The notes under the pieces: model-generated
Told to the model about the DNA's origin: nothing
Database searches by the model: none
Seen by the model: the letters and a program-made list of their open reading frames with translations, nothing else
Position numbers and translations under genes: made by a program
From: Clostridium sp.
Lineage (GTDB): Bacteria > Bacillota > Clostridia > Clostridiales > Clostridiaceae
Reading direction: 5' to 3'
Assembly (NCBI RefSeq): GCF_026168755.1
Contig: NZ_JAPFDR010000005.1
Span: 1 to 64,000 of the forward strand
DNA: 64,000 nt
In this document: one piece after another, positions 60,209 to 64,000 of the stretch
How the letters are laid out: the number at the start of each line of letters is the position of its first letter
Position numbering within the stretch: position 1 is the stretch's first letter

Positions 60209-60391
60209 ATGTCAAAAACATTAGTTCCAGAAGCAAAACAAGGATTAAGCGCATTCAAGAACGAAGTTGCAGCAGAAATGGGAGTACCATTCACAGATTA
60301 CAATGGTAACTTAACATCTAGACAATGTGGTTCCGTAGGTGGTGAAATGGTTAAAAGAATGGTAGAACAATACGAAAGTGGATTAAAATAA
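60209..60391 (+). CDS. Small acid-soluble spore protein, alpha/beta type
   Basis: The 60-residue DNA-binding protein coats and protects spore DNA. Typical features are the GPR protease site region KNEVAAEMG (about 17-25), the DYNGNLTSRQCGSVGGEMVKRM block (read in parts), and the acidic N-terminus. Alpha/beta SASPs are made in the forespore under sigma-G. I could not find a convincing sigma-G promoter in the 150 bases upstream. GAGGAGGAATCGATT precedes the ATG. Codon choice is more biased (AAC, CAA) than its neighbours, as expected for a highly expressed gene. Confidence 0.96.
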   Translation: MSKTLVPEAKQGLSAFKNEVAAEMGVPFTDYNGNLTSRQCGSVGGEMVKRMVEQYESGLK

Positions 60392-60417
60392 TCAACCACT
60401 AACGGGTACGATCAGAC

Positions 60418-60487
60418 GGATTAGAGGAAACAATACTTCGAGAGGGTGAGTACTGTTATGGGTGAATTACCACCTGAAATTTAATCT
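60418..60487 (+). ncRNA. Candidate structured 3' element downstream of the SASP gene
   Basis: Three helices can form: P1 (60418-60425 with 60480-60487), P2 AACAATACT (60429-60437) with AGTACTGTT (60449-60457, one mismatch), and P3 GGGTG/CACCT (60460-60475). The loop of P2 exposes GAGAGGGTG, and an 8-codon frame ATG..TAA (60458-60484, MGELPPEI) follows it. The region is more G/C-rich than its surroundings. It could be a riboswitch-like, mRNA-stabilising or leader-peptide element. No known family is recognised. Confidence 0.4.
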
Positions 60488-60499
60488 ATCATTCGAAAA

Positions 60500-60556
60500 A
60501 AGAAAGAGAGATATTAAAATAGATTATATCTATGATGATATCTCTCTTTTCTTTTT
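60500..60556 (+). terminator. Intrinsic terminator of the SASP transcript
   Basis: AGAAAGAGAGATAT pairs with ATATCTCTCTTTTCT, enclosing a smaller ATAGAT/ATCTAT hairpin, followed by TTTTT. Confidence 0.85.
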
Positions 60557-60646
60557 ATGTATAAATAATATAAAGAGTTAACAGACTTTATAACTAAGGT
60601 AATTTATGTTAAAATATGAACAAAAGTTCGTTGAGTAGGTGATAGA

Positions 60647-61777
60647 ATGAATAAGATTAAGGTGTTACATTGTGCTGATTTGCATTTTGATACGCCATTT
60701 AAAGAGCTTAGCAAAGAAGTTTCAGATGCTAGCAAAAATGAGTTATTAGAGGTATTTAAAAATATAATAGATTTAGCTATAGATGAAAATATAGAGGTAT
60801 TACTTATTGCAGGGGATGTTTTTGATAATTTAACAGTAAATAAGAATACCTTATTTTTTATATCAGATCAAATTAGAAGAATAAATAATATTAAAGTGTT
60901 TATTTCACCAGGCAATCATGATCCATATAATGAAAAATCTTTCTATAATATTATAAATTGGCCAGAAAATGTTTATATTTTTAATGGTGATATGGAATTT
61001 AAAGAGGTTAAAGAATTAAATTTAATTATATGGGGAGCTGGGTTTAGGAGCAATTATGAAAATGAAACTTTATTAAGAGGGATTAATGTAGATAATGACA
61101 AAATAAATATTATGATACTTCATGGTGAAATAGCATCTACTAGCAGTAAAAATGAATATAATCCAATATATATAAATGACATATATAATTCTAATATTGA
61201 TTATATTGCATTAGGTCATAGACATAAATTTTCAGGAATATTAAAGGCGGGAATGACTACTTATGCATATAGTGGATGTCCTCAAGGAAGGGGTTTTGAT
61301 GAAGAAGGAGAAAAGGGAGTTGTAATTGGAGAAGTATATAGAGGTGGAACTAACTTAAGGTTTTTTCCAGTATGCAAAAGAAAATATGTTACAAAAGAAA
61401 TTAACATAACAGGCACTAATAACTATGATGAAGTTATATTTAAAATATTATCAGATTTAAGTGATGAGGAAATTAATAAAAATTTTTATAAGATTATATT
61501 AAAAGGTGAATTAAAAGAACATTTTAATTTAAAGGAAAATTTACTTATAGATAAATTAAAAAATAAATTTTACTATATTAAGATAATTAATGATACAAGT
61601 ATAGAGGTTGATTTAGAAGAATTGAGCAAGGATTACTCTATAAAGGGGAAGTTTATAGCAAAAATACTTGAAAAGTTAAAATATGCAAGTGATGATGATA
61701 AAGAGATATTAAAGCTGGCTTTAAAGATAGGAATTAAATGTCTGTCAGAAGAGGAGGTGAATTTAAATGATTATTAA
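60647..61777 (+). CDS. SbcD/YhaO-like metallophosphoesterase (DNA exonuclease)
   Basis: The 376-residue protein has the five phosphoesterase motifs: CADLHFD (about 10-16), AGDVFDN (about 56-62), SPGNHDPYN, ILHGEIAS and ALGHRHKF. This is the SbcD/Mre11-type nuclease fold, with a C-terminal domain that would meet an ATPase partner. The partner is encoded next (start overlapping by 9 bases). TTGAGTAGGTGATAGA precedes the ATG. The closest named relatives are YhaO proteins of Firmicutes. Confidence 0.9.
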   Translation: MNKIKVLHCADLHFDTPFKELSKEVSDASKNELLEVFKNIIDLAIDENIEVLLIAGDVFDNLTVNKNTLFFISDQIRRINNIKVFISPGNHDPYNEKSFYNIINWPENVYIFNGDMEFKEVKELNLIIWGAGFRSNYENETLLRGINVDNDKINIMILHGEIASTSSKNEYNPIYINDIYNSNIDYIALGHRHKFSGILKAGMTTYAYSGCPQGRGFDEEGEKGVVIGEVYRGGTNLRFFPVCKRKYVTKEINITGTNNYDEVIFKILSDLSDEEINKNFYKIILKGELKEHFNLKENLLIDKLKNKFYYIKIINDTSIEVDLEELSKDYSIKGKFIAKILEKLKYASDDDKEILKLALKIGIKCLSEEEVNLNDY

Positions 61778-64000
61778 AAAAGTAAATATTATTGTATTTG
61801 GTGGTTTAAAAGATAAAATAATAAGTTTTGATAATGGCATGAATATAGTATATGGAGAAAATGAGGCTGGAAAGAGTACTATTCAAGCATTCATCAAGAT
61901 TTGGTTATATGGAATGTCAAATTATAAAGGCAAAGACTACAAGCAAAATGAGAGACTTAAATATACGCCAAGTACAGGTGAAACTATTAGTGGGGAGTTA
62001 TATGTAGAATTTAAAAATAAAGATTATATAATTAGAAGGACTTTTGGTAAGAGCAAAAAAGAAGATACATCATTAGTAATAGATGCTATTACTGGAGAAG
62101 AGATAAATTATATTTCAAAGGAAGAACCGGGAAAATACTTTTTTAATATAAATAGGGCTACCTTTATTAATACATTATTTATTTCTCAATTAGGAGTTGA
62201 GGTAAGAAAAGATAAAGAAGAAGAAATAATAGATAAAATAGCTAATTCCATAGGAATAGATGATGGACAAGTATCAGTAGAGGTGGCAATTGCAAAATTG
62301 AATAAGTATAAAAAATCTATTTCTAACGTTAGGAAAAATGGATATCTAGATGTATTAAATGAAAGGCATAGTAATTTACTAAGTGAAAGATATGAAGCAT
62401 ACAACTTATCAAATCATAATTTAGACAATGAGGAATTGTTAATTAATATGAATTTAGAAAAGAAAAGTTTAAATAGTGAAATTAGCAATTTAGAGATATA
62501 TAAGAAATTTTTAAAGAAGACAAAGCTTAAAAAGGAATTTGAAGAAATAACACAATACTTTAAAAAGAAGCAAGAGTTAAAAAATAAGGAAAAGTATATA
62601 AGTAAGTTGTTAACTTATAATGATGAATTTATAAATTATGAATTTATAAAAGAGTTAAGGGAAGAGCATTCTTTATATTTAAGTATATTAGATACAGAGG
62701 AATTAGAAAAAGAAGTTATCCAAGAAAAAGAGGAAAAATTAAAAGAATTAAAAACTCCCCTAGATAAGTATAATTATATAGAGCAGTTGCCTAAAAATAT
62801 ATTGAATATATTAGAAAAGTTAAACATTAGAAGAGAAATATTAAGAGAAAAGGTAGATATAAATCAATCTATAGAAAATGAAATTGATTTTTTAAATCTT
62901 AAAGAAAAAGAAGCAAAAAAAATAATTGGAGATGCTTTAATTATTAATGATTTTAGAGAAGCAATAGATATTACAATAAGTAGTTATGAAGAAAAATTAA
63001 AAGAATTAAAAATTTTAATGGAAGATGATAATAAAAATAAAAGTAATAATTTATTTTATTGTTTTTTATTAGCAATATCATTTCTATCTATAATATTGGC
63101 TATTTTTGTGAACAATAATATATTGAGTTTAATATTATATATGATTTTTAGTATAACAAGTTTATTTTTATTATTTAATATTTATATAAATAGAGATGGT
63201 AAAAATAAAAAAATTGACACTATAAAAAGAGATATAAGCAAGGTAGAAAAAGATTTAGATTATTATTGTAATATATTAAAAATTAGTAGTTATAAAGAGT
63301 TGTTTAAAAAGTTAAAGATATATGATGATTATATAAAACTTCAAAATAAAATTAATGAAAAGATTAATGAAAAGTTATCTCAAAGAGAATTATTAGGTTT
63401 AGAAAAATCCATATATGAATATGATATTATAAATGCTGAAATAGAAGGGTATTTAAATATTTCTGGTGCAAACAATTTAGGAGAGCTTATAGCTGAAATT
63501 AATAAATATCAAGAAGCATCTAAGGGGTTAGATATATTAGAGATTGAATTAAAGAATTTAAAAAGTGGGATAGAAAAAATAAAAGAACAAATGGAGATTA
63601 GAGAGAGAAAGATAAGAGCAAAGTTAGAGTCTATGGGATTTGAAAATATAAAAATTTTAGAAGTTGAAGGGATTTTAAACGAGCTGGAGAATAAGCTAAA
63701 GCTTAGAGATGAAATAAATAGGGATTTAGCATCAGTAGAAGAAGCATATTTTGCTTTAACAAAAGGAAAAAATATAGATTTAATTAAGAAAGATTTATCA
63801 GATATAATTAATATTGATTTTAAATATTCCTACAAAAATGAAGAGGAAATAGATTCCGTTATTAAGGATAAAAACTTAAGATTATTAGAAGTTGAGAAGA
63901 GTATTAAGGATGTTGAAAATGAAATAAAAAATAGGTTTAATGGAAAGAGAACAATACCAGATATAGAAGAAGAAATTAAAAAGATTGAGGATGAAGCAAA
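61769..64000 (+). CDS. YhaN/SbcC-like AAA ATPase, partial (runs off the window)
   Basis: It is not in the ORF track because no stop occurs before 64000; at least 744 codons are present. It starts MIIKKVNIIVFGGLKD and has Walker A YGENEAGKSTIQAF (about 30-43). Long coiled coils (about 150-420 and 480-740) are interrupted by a hydrophobic hairpin of two membrane-like helices near residues 428-475 (YCFLLAISFLSIILAIF and LILYMIFSITSLFLLF). This is the YhaN-like layout, a membrane-linked relative of SbcC/Rad50. GAGGAGGTGAATTTAA precedes the ATG and overlaps the end of the nuclease gene. Confidence 0.9.

Overview
The window is chromosomal DNA from a low-GC, endospore-forming Gram-positive anaerobe, most probably a Clostridium sensu stricto. 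The evidence is the very AT-rich sequence, strong GGAGG-type ribosome sites with frequent TTG/GTG starts, many sporulation genes (spoIIR, spoIIQ, spoIIID, yyaC, an alpha/beta-type SASP, a SPOCS/LysM protein), a thlA gene with a Rex-like operator, and clostridial synteny. No species can be named from the sequence alone. Almost everything is conserved core genome. The only mobile element seen is the 3' end of a group II intron at the left edge.

Layout. 1-137: tail of a group II intron (domains V and VI). 138-527: a gene-free stretch with a candidate ~90-nt small RNA on the minus strand, carrying its own promoter and terminator. 528-5643: a SPOCS/LysM protein, then cyanophycinase and cyanophycin synthetase. 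5770-9208: ispE, spoIIR, a ThiI/MnmA-like PP-loop ATPase, a YwiB/DUF1934 protein and a small helical protein. 9361-20257: pyrG, rho, rpmE (minus), tdk, a YqhQ-PrmC fusion, prfA, a membrane protein, ywlC, rpiB, upp and a dCMP-deaminase-like gene. 20440-21720: thlA behind a promoter covered by a long perfect palindrome that matches the Rex operator. 22231-28968: the full F-type ATP synthase operon atpIBEFHAGDC, behind a leader predicted to fold.

29294-33677 is the ywmB-murA-spoIIQ-spoIIID-mbl sporulation/cell-wall block, without spoIID at its usual place. 33732-34265 is yyaC (minus). 34666-35219 is a tRNA array Tyr-Thr-Tyr-Val-Thr-Tyr. Then come a SAM-I riboswitch and metK, nagA (minus), recD2, a ComFA-like protein without ATPase motifs, comFC, the raiA structured RNA, hpf/raiA, secA, and prfB with its programmed frameshift. 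After these are an M28 peptidase and a small membrane protein (minus), tex, an FMN riboswitch with ribU, and rimI-tsaB-tsaE (minus). recQ follows, lying between two identical tRNA-Trp genes. The right end holds a licT-type antiterminator, a secreted cysteine phytase-like phosphatase (minus), a Cas4/AddB-like Fe-S nuclease, a SASP gene followed by a folded 3' element, and a YhaO/YhaN-like nuclease-ATPase pair that runs off the window.

How the parts work together. Translation and its quality control are covered by prfA, prfB, prmC, hpf, tsaB/tsaE, rimI, rpmE and tRNAs. Nucleotide supply is covered by pyrG, tdk, upp and dCMP deaminase. Energy and redox are covered by the ATP synthase and Rex-type control of thiolase. 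The spore programme includes signalling (spoIIR), engulfment (spoIIQ), mother-cell regulation (spoIIID), a SASP, a spore-protease relative, and perhaps cyanophycin storage. RNA-level control is unusually visible: SAM-I and FMN riboswitches, the raiA RNA, a LicT leader hairpin, and several undescribed candidates (minus-strand sRNA at 199-290, atp leader at 231-347 of the 22-kb region, SASP 3' element at 60418-60487). The regulatory calls are pattern readings by eye, with no folding program or database search.
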